Notes under the pieces: generated by a model
What the model saw: only the letters and a program-made list of their open reading frames with translations
Told to the model about the DNA's origin: nothing
Databases searched by the model: none
Origin: Oscillospiraceae bacterium
GTDB lineage: Bacteria > Bacillota_A > Clostridia > Oscillospirales > Oscillospiraceae
Length of the DNA: 9,189 nucleotides
Direction of reading: 5' to 3'
Assembly: GCA_017396725.1 (NCBI GenBank)
Contig: JAFQLA010000276.1
Coordinates: forward strand, 1-9,189
Translations under genes and position numbers: made by a program
Shown here: positions 1-5,706 of the stretch, in pieces
How the letters are laid out: each line of letters begins with the position of its first letter
Numbering within the stretch: the stretch's first letter is position 1

Positions 1-1013
1 ACATTGGGATGGCAGGCGTTGGAACGCTGAGAGCAGAGCGCTACCTTCAGGGATTCCAGCATATCGTTGGTGTAGGCATCGGTGCCCATGCCAAGGAGAA
101 TGCCCTTCTTATGAAGCTGAAGTACGGGGCAGATGCCGATGGCGTTACCCATGTTGCTTTCGGGGTTGTTGACCACCATGGTGTCGGTTTCTTTGATAAT
201 ATCCATTTCAGCGGTGCTGGCATGCACGCAGTGGCCGAGGATGGTCTTGGGGCCAAGGATGTCATGGTCCTGCAGGCGCATCACGGGACGGCGGCCGTAG
301 TTCTGGAGAGAATCGTACACATCGTTCATGCCTTCGGAAACATGGATATGGAAACCGGTGCGGCCGTTGTTGGCAGCGATCATTCTGTCAAAGGTCTTAT
401 CGGAAAGGGTGAAGAGGGCGTGGCCGCCGAACATGGCTGCCAGCATAGGATCCTTTTCCTTTTCGCACCAGGTGATAAAATCGGCATTTTCCTGAATGCC
501 CTGCAGGCACTTTTCCTCGCCGTCACGGTCGGAAACTTCGTAGCACAGGCAGGAGCGGATGCCGAATTCCTTGGCGGATTCCGCGATCTTGAAGAGGGAG
601 CCGGGGATCTCACCGTAAGAGGCATGATGGTCAAAAACGGTGGTTACGCCCTGACGGATGCAATCGAGGTACAGTGCATCGGCAGAGGCTTTGGTGCCGC
701 TGAGCAGAAGGTTGCGGTCCAGAGTCCACCAGGTGCCGTCCAGAACTTCCAGGAAGTTGGTGGGATTGTTGCCGTTGATGGAGAGGCCTCTTGCCAAAGC
801 GGAATAGATGTGAGTATGAGCATTGATCAGAGCCGGCATGATCACGCCGCCCTTGGCATCAATGATCTCGGCATCGGCATATTTGGCGCGGAGATCGGCT
901 TCTTCGCCGACTTCCACGATCTTGGTGCCTTCAAAAGCGACAGCGCCCTTCTCATAATAACCCTTGCCGTTGGGGTCACGGGTAATGAGCTTACCGTTGG
1001 TCAAAAGATACAT
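1..1013 (-). CDS. ssnA: SsnA-type amidohydrolase (C-terminus cut by window edge)
   Basis: Metal-dependent hydrolase of the amidohydrolase superfamily, closest by eye to SsnA, a cytosolic deaminase/chlorohydrolase-like family often linked to selenium-dependent molybdenum hydroxylases and purine breakdown. Its true substrate is not established. The 337 visible residues hold the expected metal and catalytic motifs: HTH at 66-68 in NAHTHIYSALARG, the SsnA-like TWWTLDR at 94-100, FDHHAS at 127-132, HIHVSE at 222-227, GHCVH at 260-264 and the metal aspartate in GTDA (D312). About 100 C-terminal residues lie outside the window, judging from a family length near 440. The ATG start is supported by AAGGAGG at 1021-1027, seven bases upstream. 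It has its own promoter and a structured leader with a terminator, so it is not simply the tail of the upp operon. No molybdenum hydroxylase gene is visible nearby. A related guanine- or guanidine-type deaminase is the main alternative. Confidence 0.88.
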   Translation of the reverse strand, partial: MYLLTNGKLITRDPNGKGYYEKGAVAFEGTKIVEVGEEADLRAKYADAEIIDAKGGVIMPALINAHTHIYSALARGLSINGNNPTNFLEVLDGTWWTLDRNLLLSGTKASADALYLDCIRQGVTTVFDHHASYGEIPGSLFKIAESAKEFGIRSCLCYEVSDRDGEEKCLQGIQENADFITWCEKEKDPMLAAMFGGHALFTLSDKTFDRMIAANNGRTGFHIHVSEGMNDVYDSLQNYGRRPVMRLQDHDILGPKTILGHCVHASTAEMDIIKETDTMVVNNPESNMGNAIGICPVLQLHKKGILLGMGTDAYTNDMLESLKVALCSQRSNACHPN

Positions 1014-1049
1014 AATGAAACCTCCTTAAAGATTGATATGATAAATGAT

Positions 1050-1091
1050 AAAAGAAAAAGTGTTTCATACCGACATTGGGTATGAAACACT
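1050..1091 (-). terminator. Intrinsic terminator in the ssnA leader (attenuator)
   Basis: On the minus strand a perfect 13-bp stem (arm 1091-1079, arm 1071-1059) closes a 7-nt loop and runs straight into TTTTTCTTTT (1059-1050). It lies downstream of the ssnA promoter and upstream of the ssnA ribosome binding site, so it would stop transcription before the gene. The first four bases of its 5' arm (1091-1088) also form the 3' arm of the preceding hairpin, so the two structures compete. Confidence 0.88.
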
Positions 1092-1153
1092 CAGACAGCA
1101 GACTGAGTGATAGTTGAGCCCGTGCGCGAAGCACTTCGTTACAGCTACCAATC
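1088..1153 (-). promoter_or_regulatory. Candidate riboswitch aptamer in the ssnA leader
   Basis: The minus-strand leader RNA folds by eye into two adjacent hairpins. The first has outer stem GGTAG (1149-1145) with CTATC (1113-1109), and inner stem GTGC (1134-1131) with GCAC (1125-1122). Between them is an asymmetric internal loop, CTGTAACGAA on one side and GGGCTCAA on the other, the kind of unpaired stretch expected of a ligand pocket. The second hairpin pairs ACTCAG (1108-1103) with CTGAGT (1094-1089) around an 8-nt loop. Its 3' arm overlaps the terminator stem, so a stabilised aptamer would act as an antiterminator, giving an ON switch. Class not proven. The two-hairpin-plus-terminator layout reminds me of the guanidine-IV (mepA) class, but that is a recollection and not a match I could compute. 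I do not see the purine riboswitch core. Confidence 0.6.
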
Positions 1154-1174
1154 TTTTATTTCTTTGTTGTGGTT

Positions 1175-1203
1175 ATTCTACAACATTTCCAACAAAAATG
1201 CAA
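1175..1203 (-). promoter_or_regulatory. Sigma-A-type promoter for ssnA
   Basis: On the minus strand, -35 TTGCAT (1203-1198) and -10 TAGAAT (1180-1175) are separated by 17 bp, inside a strongly AT-rich stretch. Initiation about 7 bases downstream would give a leader of roughly 150 nt that contains the whole aptamer-like element and terminator. A second hexamer, TTGACA, lies further upstream but is too far from this -10. Confidence 0.65.
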
Positions 1204-1210
1204 CAAAAAT
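1190..1210. repeat. Tandem 10-bp direct repeat over the ssnA -35
   Basis: CAACAAAAAT occurs at 1190-1199 and again at 1201-1210, an 11-bp period close to one helical turn. The repeat covers the -35 of the ssnA promoter and could be an operator or merely AT-rich promoter sequence. Confidence 0.5.
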
Positions 1211-1290
1211 TTTGTCAAATGCAAATTTTTTTTGGTTGATATATGTGACACAAGAGAAAACGGCAGCTTCGGATAAGTATATGAAAGAAA
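1204..1290. other. Intergenic stretch without a visible gene
   Basis: This is the unassigned part of the gap of about 320 bases between upp and ssnA. The rest of that gap is the upp terminator, the ssnA promoter and the ssnA leader. The stretch is AT-rich, and its ssnA-proximal A/T tracts might act as an upstream promoter element. I see no convincing small gene: the one short open frame across it has no ribosome binding site and runs through the terminators. Confidence 0.5.
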
Positions 1291-1319
1291 AAGGAGACGG
1301 ATGTATTATCCGTCTCCTT
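1285..1319 (-). terminator. Rho-independent terminator after upp
   Basis: On the minus strand a perfect 12-bp GC-rich stem (1319-1308 with 1302-1291) with a 5-nt loop is followed by TTTTTCTTTC. It starts 14 bases after the upp stop codon and separates the tsaE-tsaB-upp unit from ssnA. Confidence 0.9.
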
Positions 1320-1333
1320 CAAGAGAAGTTATT

Positions 1334-1969
1334 TTATTTGGTGCCGAAAATGCGGTCGCCCGCGTCACCGAGGCCGGGGACGATATAACCGTGTTCGTTA
1401 AGATGGGAATCCACCGCGCCGCAGTAGATCTCCACATCGGGGTGTTTTTCGGTGATGCGGTTGATGCCCTCGGGAGCGGCCAGCAGCACCATGAGCTTGA
1501 TGCGGTTGCAGCCCATCTTTTTCATTTCGGCGATGGCTTCATCTGCGCTGCCGCCGGTGGCCAGCATGGGGTCAACGATCATGATATCGCGTTCAACGAT
1601 ATCCTTGGGCATTTTGCAGAAATAGGTGTGGGGTTCCAGCGTCTCTTCATCGCGGTACATACCGATATGGCCCACGCGGGCGGAAGGGATCATGCGAAGC
1701 ACACCGTCTACAAGGCCGAGGCCTGCGCGCAGAATGGGCACTACGGCGATCTTTTTGCCGGCGAGAGTGGGAACGGATGCCTTGCAGAGGGGAGTTTCCA
1801 CTTCCACTTCGGTAAGGGGGAGATCGCGGGTGGCTTCATAGGTGATGAGCATACCGATCTCACTGACCAGTTCACGGAAATCTTTTACGCTGGTATTCTT
1901 ATCGCGGAGGATGGTCATTTTGTGGGCGACCAGGGGATGATCCATAACATGAACATTGGCGGTAAACAT
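1334..1969 (-). CDS. upp: Uracil phosphoribosyltransferase
   Basis: Pyrimidine-salvage enzyme that joins uracil to PRPP, giving UMP and pyrophosphate in the cytosol. At 211 residues it is close to the usual 208-209 for bacterial Upp. The PRPP-binding loop is [12 protein letters not shown] (131-142), preceded by the conserved VPILRAGLG region (77-85). The C-terminal uracil-recognition segment [13 protein letters not shown] (194-206) is intact and the protein ends in the expected IFGTK. The ATG start has a GA-rich site with AAGGGAG about six bases upstream. It lies 46 bp downstream of tsaB on the same strand and ends at a strong terminator, so it may be cotranscribed with tsaE-tsaB. An AT-rich gap with a weak promoter candidate means it could also have its own start. 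No uraA-type permease gene follows it. Confidence 0.97.
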   Translation of the reverse strand: MFTANVHVMDHPLVAHKMTILRDKNTSVKDFRELVSEIGMLITYEATRDLPLTEVEVETPLCKASVPTLAGKKIAVVPILRAGLGLVDGVLRMIPSARVGHIGMYRDEETLEPHTYFCKMPKDIVERDIMIVDPMLATGGSADEAIAEMKKMGCNRIKLMVLLAAPEGINRITEKHPDVEIYCGAVDSHLNEHGYIVPGLGDAGDRIFGTK

Positions 1970-1990
1970 AGTTTTCTCCCTTCTGTTTCT

Positions 1991-2019
1991 TATATATTAT
2001 ATATATCAGTTTAAGTTAA
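1991..2019 (-). promoter_or_regulatory. Weak candidate promoter for upp
   Basis: The tsaB-upp gap contains TTAACT (2019-2014), 17 bp, then TATATA (1996-1991) on the minus strand. A perfect TATAAT also occurs at 2001-1996 but has only a poor -35 partner. The run is alternating AT, so chance matches are likely. Confidence 0.3.
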
Positions 2020-2720
2020 GACTGTTTTTCACGCTCCAGCCGTTCCCGTTCGGCCTGAGAAAGGCGAAGATACACGGGGCAGAGCTCCTGAGCGGAGATA
2101 AGGGCGCCGTCCTGCGCGGCTTTTTGTGCAAGGAAGCCGACACCTGCGGCATTCTGGAAACGGATCTGTTCGGGGGCCATTTCGCAGACCACGTCTTTTT
2201 GGCAGAGATAATCGTGCGTCAGCTGCGCGCCGTCACCCACGATGATCTTGGGGCGGGGATCGTCTTTGATCTCTTCATAAAGTTCGCAAAGCGCGATGGC
2301 GCGGTCGGGAGCGAGACGGGTCAGCTGGCCGTGGGAGGCGAGGAACAGGGCGTTATAGATCTGGGAACGGCGGGCATCCATAGCGCAGATCACGAGAGAG
2401 TCCATATGGGCGGCATTTTGCGCCATTGCCTCCAGCGTGGATACGCCGCAGCAGGGAAGCTCCTGCGCCCAGGCAAGACCTTTGGCGGCGGCTACACCAA
2501 TGCGAAGACCGGTGAAAGAACCGGGGCCCACGGCAACGGCAACGGCGCCCATGTCAGAAAGGGAAAGATCGCTGTTTTTCAGCATGGCCTCCACCATGGG
2601 CATCAAGGTGCGGCTGTGGGTGAGGCCTGTGGACTGATAGGAATAGGCCAGCAGTTTGCTGCCCTCTGTCACAGAGGCGGAAACGCTTTTGGCAGAGGTT
2701 TCAAGAGAGAGGATCTTCAA
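2016..2720 (-). CDS. tsaB: tRNA t6A biosynthesis protein TsaB
   Basis: TsaB is the non-catalytic ASKHA-fold partner that binds TsaD and, with TsaE, transfers the threonylcarbamoyl group to A37 of ANN-decoding tRNAs. The 234 residues fit the family (about 220-240). Diagnostic features are the N-terminal MKILSLETSA (1-10), the THSRTLMP segment (34-41) and GPGSFTGLRIG (65-75). The start is a TTG that overlaps the tsaE stop (TTGA, 2720-2717), with GGAGG nine bases upstream, so translation is probably coupled to tsaE. The C-terminal part is charged and variable, as usual for the family. rimI and tsaD, which often follow tsaB, are not here: the next gene is upp. Older annotations call this protein YeaZ. 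Confidence 0.95.
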   Translation of the reverse strand: MKILSLETSAKSVSASVTEGSKLLAYSYQSTGLTHSRTLMPMVEAMLKNSDLSLSDMGAVAVAVGPGSFTGLRIGVAAAKGLAWAQELPCCGVSTLEAMAQNAAHMDSLVICAMDARRSQIYNALFLASHGQLTRLAPDRAIALCELYEEIKDDPRPKIIVGDGAQLTHDYLCQKDVVCEMAPEQIRFQNAAGVGFLAQKAAQDGALISAQELCPVYLRLSQAERERLEREKQS

Positions 2721-3148
2721 GGCTTTGCACCTCCGTCAAAAATTTCGATCTCGCGCCACGCGTCATTTTCCTCGCAGCGGCTGATTTTGACCCAAAGGGT
2801 ATCGGGAGGCAGCGCGTCCGGCGCGCGCTCGCTCCATTCCACCACGCAGACACCGTCGCCTGCGAGATAATCCTCCCAACCGATATCAAAAAGCTCGTCA
2901 GACCCGTCAAGACGGTAGAGGTCAAAGTGATACAGAGGAGGAGTGGAAGGGTATTCATTCACGATGGTGAAGGTGGGACTGGTGACACGGCCTGTAAAGC
3001 CCATTCCCTTTGCAATGCCTCTGGTAAAGGCGGTTTTTCCCATACCGAGGTCGCCGATATAGGCCAATACCGTGCCGGCGGAAAGGGTTTGACCCAGCTG
3101 GGCGCCGATGGCCTCAGTCTCTTCAACACTATGGGAAATGTAGACCAT
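2717..3148 (-). CDS. tsaE: tRNA t6A biosynthesis ATPase TsaE
   Basis: Small P-loop ATPase that activates the TsaB-TsaD complex in threonylcarbamoyladenosine synthesis on tRNA. The chosen protein has 143 residues, within the family range of about 140-160. Walker A is GDLGMGKT (32-39). The family motifs SPTF (57-60), HFDLYR (74-79) and VVEW (102-105) are all present in order. An in-frame ATG six codons upstream exists, but the ATG at 3148 is preferred because AGGAGG ends about seven bases ahead of it. It is first in the tsaE-tsaB(-upp) unit and overlaps tsaB by 4 nt. Its promoter is in the divergent region shared with the rodA-like gene. Older names are YjeE and YdiB. Confidence 0.95.
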   Translation of the reverse strand: MVYISHSVEETEAIGAQLGQTLSAGTVLAYIGDLGMGKTAFTRGIAKGMGFTGRVTSPTFTIVNEYPSTPPLYHFDLYRLDGSDELFDIGWEDYLAGDGVCVVEWSERAPDALPPDTLWVKISRCEENDAWREIEIFDGGAKP

Positions 3149-3180
3149 GGACGCACCTCCTGCCAATTTTGATCATGGGT

Positions 3181-3208
3181 ATTGTACCATAGTTTTGCGT
3201 GGTTGCAA
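3181..3208 (-). promoter_or_regulatory. Promoter for tsaE-tsaB
   Basis: On the minus strand TACAAT (3186-3181) is preceded by TGG, giving an extended -10, and by TTGCAA (3208-3203) at 16 bp spacing. It fires away from the rodA-like promoter and would give a short leader of about 25 nt before tsaE. Confidence 0.65.
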
Positions 3209-3224
3209 ACTTAAAATTCGCCCG

Positions 3225-3253
3225 TTTACATCAATTTCTTTTTGTGCTATATT
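3225..3253 (+). promoter_or_regulatory. Promoter for the rodA-like gene
   Basis: TTTACA (3225-3230), exactly 17 bp, then TATATT (3248-3253): each hexamer is one base off the sigma-A consensus. It predicts an untranslated leader of about 60 nt before the TTG start. Confidence 0.75.
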
Positions 3254-3320
3254 TTGAGCATACTAAAACCCGCGCGTGAAGGATACAATGAAGTGTTCCG
3301 CGCAGAAAGGAGGAAGGACT

Positions 3321-4502
3321 TTGCACGTTAAACAGACTCTCGGCGACTTTATCCGGCAGGCGGATCTGGTTTTGCTGGGCCTTTGTACGGCGTCTACGCT
3401 TTTTGGCATCGTGATCATTGCCAGCGCCACGCGGCACACAGGATCCGATAAATTCGTGATAGTGCAGAGCGCAGGTATGCTCCTTGGCATCCTTTTTTAT
3501 TTCCTTCTTTCCGCGGTGGATGTGGAGGATCTGCCTCAGAAGTGGAAGTGGATTTTGGGCTTCAATGTTTTGCTCTTCCTCCTCTTGCGCACACCTCTCG
3601 GTATTGAGATTAACGGCAACCGCGCGTGGCTGGGCCCCCAGACCATCGGTAAGATGCTGGGTATCTCCGCGCTGGCCGGCTTCCCCATGACGGTTCAGCC
3701 GGCGGAGGTGGTGAAGATCACCTACACCATTCTTCTTGCATGGCAGTTTGCCAAGCTCAGAGAAGAGCGGGATCTCAAAGCCTTTGGCAATGTGATCCAG
3801 CCTACGGCACATATGATTTTCATGGTGGGCCTTTTGTATGTCATCAGTCGCGACGCGGGGTCGGCGCTGGTATATGCCATGATCTTTGTGGGCATGGGTT
3901 TTGCGGCGGGAATGTCTCTTCGCTGGTTTGCGTTGGGCGGTGCAGCGGCGGCTGGCGGCTTTTGGGCAATGTGGCATTTTAATTTGCTGCCCTCCCATAT
4001 GAGAAGCCGTATCGCGGTGCTTTTTGACCATGAACTTGATCCCATGGGTGCCGGCTGGCATCAGGGCCGCAGTATTCTTGCGCTGGGATCGGGTCAGGCT
4101 GCGGGGCAGGGGCTTTTCAACGGGACTCAGACCCAGTCTTCCTATACCTCTTCGTTGCCCGAGCGGTACAATGACTTCATTTTCTCCGCCCTGGGCGAGG
4201 AACTGGGTATGATCGGCTGCGTTTTGGCGCTGCTTTTACTCTGTGCCATCGTGCTGCGCTGCTTCCATATTGCCCGCCTTGCCAAAAGCGCCATGTCGGC
4301 TTATGTCTGCGTGGGCATGGCATCTATGCTGCTTTTCCAGATCCTGGCCAATATCGGCATGTGCCTCTATGTGATGCCCGTTATCGGTCTTACACTGCCG
4401 TTTTTCAGCTATGGCGGCACATCCATCGTGATGATGTATGCCGCTATGGGTGTTGTATCGGGTATCAAGAAGCGCTCCCTTCCCGAGTGGCTCCGCACGT
4501 AA
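3321..4502 (+). CDS. rodA: SEDS-family peptidoglycan glycosyltransferase, RodA-like
   Basis: Multi-span membrane protein of the FtsW/RodA/SpoVE family, which polymerises lipid II into glycan strands together with a class B PBP. The start is TTG at 3321, with AAAGGAGG ending seven bases upstream, giving 393 residues and about ten hydrophobic segments. An upstream in-frame GTG lacks a ribosome site. Conserved pieces are QPAEVVKI (126-133), the catalytic-aspartate region FDHELDPMGAGWH (D241 expected to be catalytic), GTQTQ (268-272), LPERYNDFIF (279-288), ALGEELG and PFFSYGGTS (360-368). GTQTQ points to RodA rather than FtsW or SpoVE, so the subfamily is likely but not certain. Between NRAWLG (about 100-105) and QPAE there are roughly 18 more residues than in the RodA sequences I remember. 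No PBP, mreBCD or min gene is adjacent. Confidence 0.88.
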   Translation: MHVKQTLGDFIRQADLVLLGLCTASTLFGIVIIASATRHTGSDKFVIVQSAGMLLGILFYFLLSAVDVEDLPQKWKWILGFNVLLFLLLRTPLGIEINGNRAWLGPQTIGKMLGISALAGFPMTVQPAEVVKITYTILLAWQFAKLREERDLKAFGNVIQPTAHMIFMVGLLYVISRDAGSALVYAMIFVGMGFAAGMSLRWFALGGAAAAGGFWAMWHFNLLPSHMRSRIAVLFDHELDPMGAGWHQGRSILALGSGQAAGQGLFNGTQTQSSYTSSLPERYNDFIFSALGEELGMIGCVLALLLLCAIVLRCFHIARLAKSAMSAYVCVGMASMLLFQILANIGMCLYVMPVIGLTLPFFSYGGTSIVMMYAAMGVVSGIKKRSLPEWLRT

Positions 4503-4519
4503 AGTCTCCTGCATAAAAT

Positions 4520-4567
4520 AACCTCTTTGATGGAAACTAAAGGCAGATTCCATCAAGGAGGTTTTTT
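4520..4567 (+). terminator. Terminator after rodA; its 3' arm holds the next gene's ribosome site
   Basis: A 16-bp stem with one T-G wobble (4520-4535 with 4548-4563) and a 12-nt loop is followed by a run of six T (4562-4567). It begins 17 bases after the rodA stop. The 3' arm contains AAGGAGG (4555-4561), which is correctly spaced, eight bases, from the TTG start of the SLH gene. The same hairpin that ends transcription would therefore mask the ribosome site in any read-through transcript. Confidence 0.85.
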
Positions 4568-4569
4568 GT

Positions 4570-5556
4570 TTGAAGAAGATTTTTTCTATGTGGAAAAAAA
4601 GGGCGGGAGCGTTGCTTCTGACAGCTTTTTTGCTGGCGGCGGGCGCCTCTGCCTCCTTTTGGAGCAAGACGGAAACGGTAAGCGGTGATAACGGCGCCCC
4701 TACAGCGTTGGAGGGAACGGTGACTACCTACGAAGGCGTTTCCTGCCTTGGCTTTTTCAAGACCGCAGGCGGCGCGGAGGCGGTCTTTGCCGTGGAAAAG
4801 GAGCCCAAGTACGGTGTAGTGGAAGCAGACGGCAATACTTTCGTCTATACGCCTGAGGCGGGACGCACCGGGAAGGACTCCTTCACCTATACCGCGGCCG
4901 ACAGCGAGGGGCGCGTTTCGGCTCCTGTCACAGTAGTGGTCAATGTTCTTAAGCGGACGACAGATGCGGTCTATAACGACATGGAAGGGCATCCCTATCA
5001 TGTGGCGGCGGTGCAGCTTGCGGAAAACGGCATTTTTGTGGGGCAGCGGATCGGCAGCGAGTACTTTTTCCGCCCCGAAGAATCGGTGAGCCGCAGCGAA
5101 TTTCTGGCGATGGCCATGGGCGCGCTGGGGGTGGAAAGCCTTGACCAAACGGGAGTTACGGGTTTTTGCGATGATACGGATATTCCCGCCTGGGCAAAAG
5201 GCTATGCTGCGGCGGCATTGAAATGCGGCGCGGTGTGCGGCGTGCCCACGGCGGAAGGGATCGCCTTCAATGCGGCGTCTCCCGTTACCTTCAGCGAGGC
5301 GGCAGCCATTCTCAACCGCATGCTGGATATCCGGGATGTGGATGTTTCGGCATGGAGCGTGGAGTATGAAAGCTGGGCGGGGCAGGCGGTGGCCAATCTG
5401 GAGTCTGTCAGCGTGATGGCCGTGGGGAGCTTCGGCTCAAAGGACATGGCCCGGGAAATGACAAGGGGAGAGGTGGCGCAGCTCATCTCTGCGGCTATGA
5501 ATTACACCCAAAGAGAGCAGGAGAGCCGCAGCGTTTTCAGCCGGCTCTTTCAATGA
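4570..5556 (+). CDS. Secreted Ig-like / S-layer-homology (SLH) domain protein
   Basis: Probable cell-surface protein of 328 residues; specific function unknown. The N-terminus is a classical signal peptide: MKKIFSMWKKR, a hydrophobic core, and an AGASA cleavage region near 25-29. Residues 42-126 form an Ig/cadherin-like beta domain with the typical FVYTPEAGRTGKDSFTYTA segment (91-109). Three SLH-like units follow at about 135-187, 198-254 and 264-312. SLH domains bind the secondary wall polymer of Gram-positive envelopes. Here the usual TRAE motif reads SRSE, TFSE and TRGE, and the third unit lacks the central glycine-rich turn, so binding may be altered. The TTG start at 4570 is chosen because AAGGAGG lies eight bases upstream, although inside the preceding terminator. 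No convincing promoter of its own is visible, so it may depend on read-through from rodA. A TGA stop and a strong terminator follow. Confidence 0.85.
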   Translation: MKKIFSMWKKRAGALLLTAFLLAAGASASFWSKTETVSGDNGAPTALEGTVTTYEGVSCLGFFKTAGGAEAVFAVEKEPKYGVVEADGNTFVYTPEAGRTGKDSFTYTAADSEGRVSAPVTVVVNVLKRTTDAVYNDMEGHPYHVAAVQLAENGIFVGQRIGSEYFFRPEESVSRSEFLAMAMGALGVESLDQTGVTGFCDDTDIPAWAKGYAAAALKCGAVCGVPTAEGIAFNAASPVTFSEAAAILNRMLDIRDVDVSAWSVEYESWAGQAVANLESVSVMAVGSFGSKDMAREMTRGEVAQLISAAMNYTQREQESRSVFSRLFQ

Positions 5557-5561
5557 AACAG

Positions 5562-5597
5562 AAAAGAAAAAGCTGTCTGCGGACAGCTTTTTCTTTT
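5562..5597 (+). terminator. Rho-independent terminator after the SLH gene
   Basis: A perfect 16-bp inverted repeat (5562-5577 with 5582-5597) has a GC core AGCTGTC/GACAGCT and a TGCG loop. Its flanks are A-rich on the left and T-rich on the right, so it could work in both directions. It lies five bases after the SLH stop codon and isolates that gene from ddl. Confidence 0.9.
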
Positions 5598-5599
5598 GG

Positions 5600-5628
5600 T
5601 TGTATTTGACAGGAATGTGTGATAAAAT
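5600..5628 (+). promoter_or_regulatory. Promoter for ddl-murF
   Basis: An extended -10, TGATAAAAT (-10 hexamer 5623-5628), has TTGTAT (5600-5605) at 17 bp spacing. A consensus TTGACA (5606-5611) overlaps the spacer but is only 11 bp from this -10. The promoter begins right after the terminator. The leader of about 70 nt contains a small 7-bp hairpin (5639-5645 with 5655-5661), with no recognisable regulatory class. Confidence 0.6.
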
Positions 5629-5706
5629 ACCTTAGTTAAAATAGCATTAGTATGGCTATTTGTGCCAATGTATATTACTCAAATCCGCAGGGATGGAGGA
5701 AAGAAT

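Noticed and set aside
9..1085. A 358-codon open frame on the plus strand
   Set aside because: Antisense to ssnA and its leader. The ssnA frame carries all the amidohydrolase metal motifs and a good ribosome site, and this frame has neither.
1021..1153. A purine (guanine/adenine) riboswitch, given the possible purine role of SsnA
   Set aside because: I do not find the conserved junction sequences or the paired-loop layout of the purine class. The structure seen has two consecutive hairpins and not a three-way junction.
1107..1388. A 93-codon open frame in the upp-ssnA gap
   Set aside because: It has no ribosome site, crosses the ssnA promoter and the upp terminator, and ends inside upp on the opposite strand.
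1956..2870. A 304-codon open frame on the plus strand over tsaB and tsaE
   Set aside because: A shadow of tsaB/tsaE with no ribosome site or recognisable domain; it crosses an overlapping pair of well-supported genes.
3231..4061. A 276-codon open frame on the minus strand inside the rodA-like gene
   Set aside because: Antisense to a clear SEDS protein; its composition is rich in His, Arg and Lys, typical of a shadow frame.
5606..5611. Consensus TTGACA as the -35 of the ddl promoter
   Set aside because: It is only 11 bp from the best -10 and has no good -10 at 16-18 bp. TTGTAT at 17 bp plus an extended -10 is a better fit.
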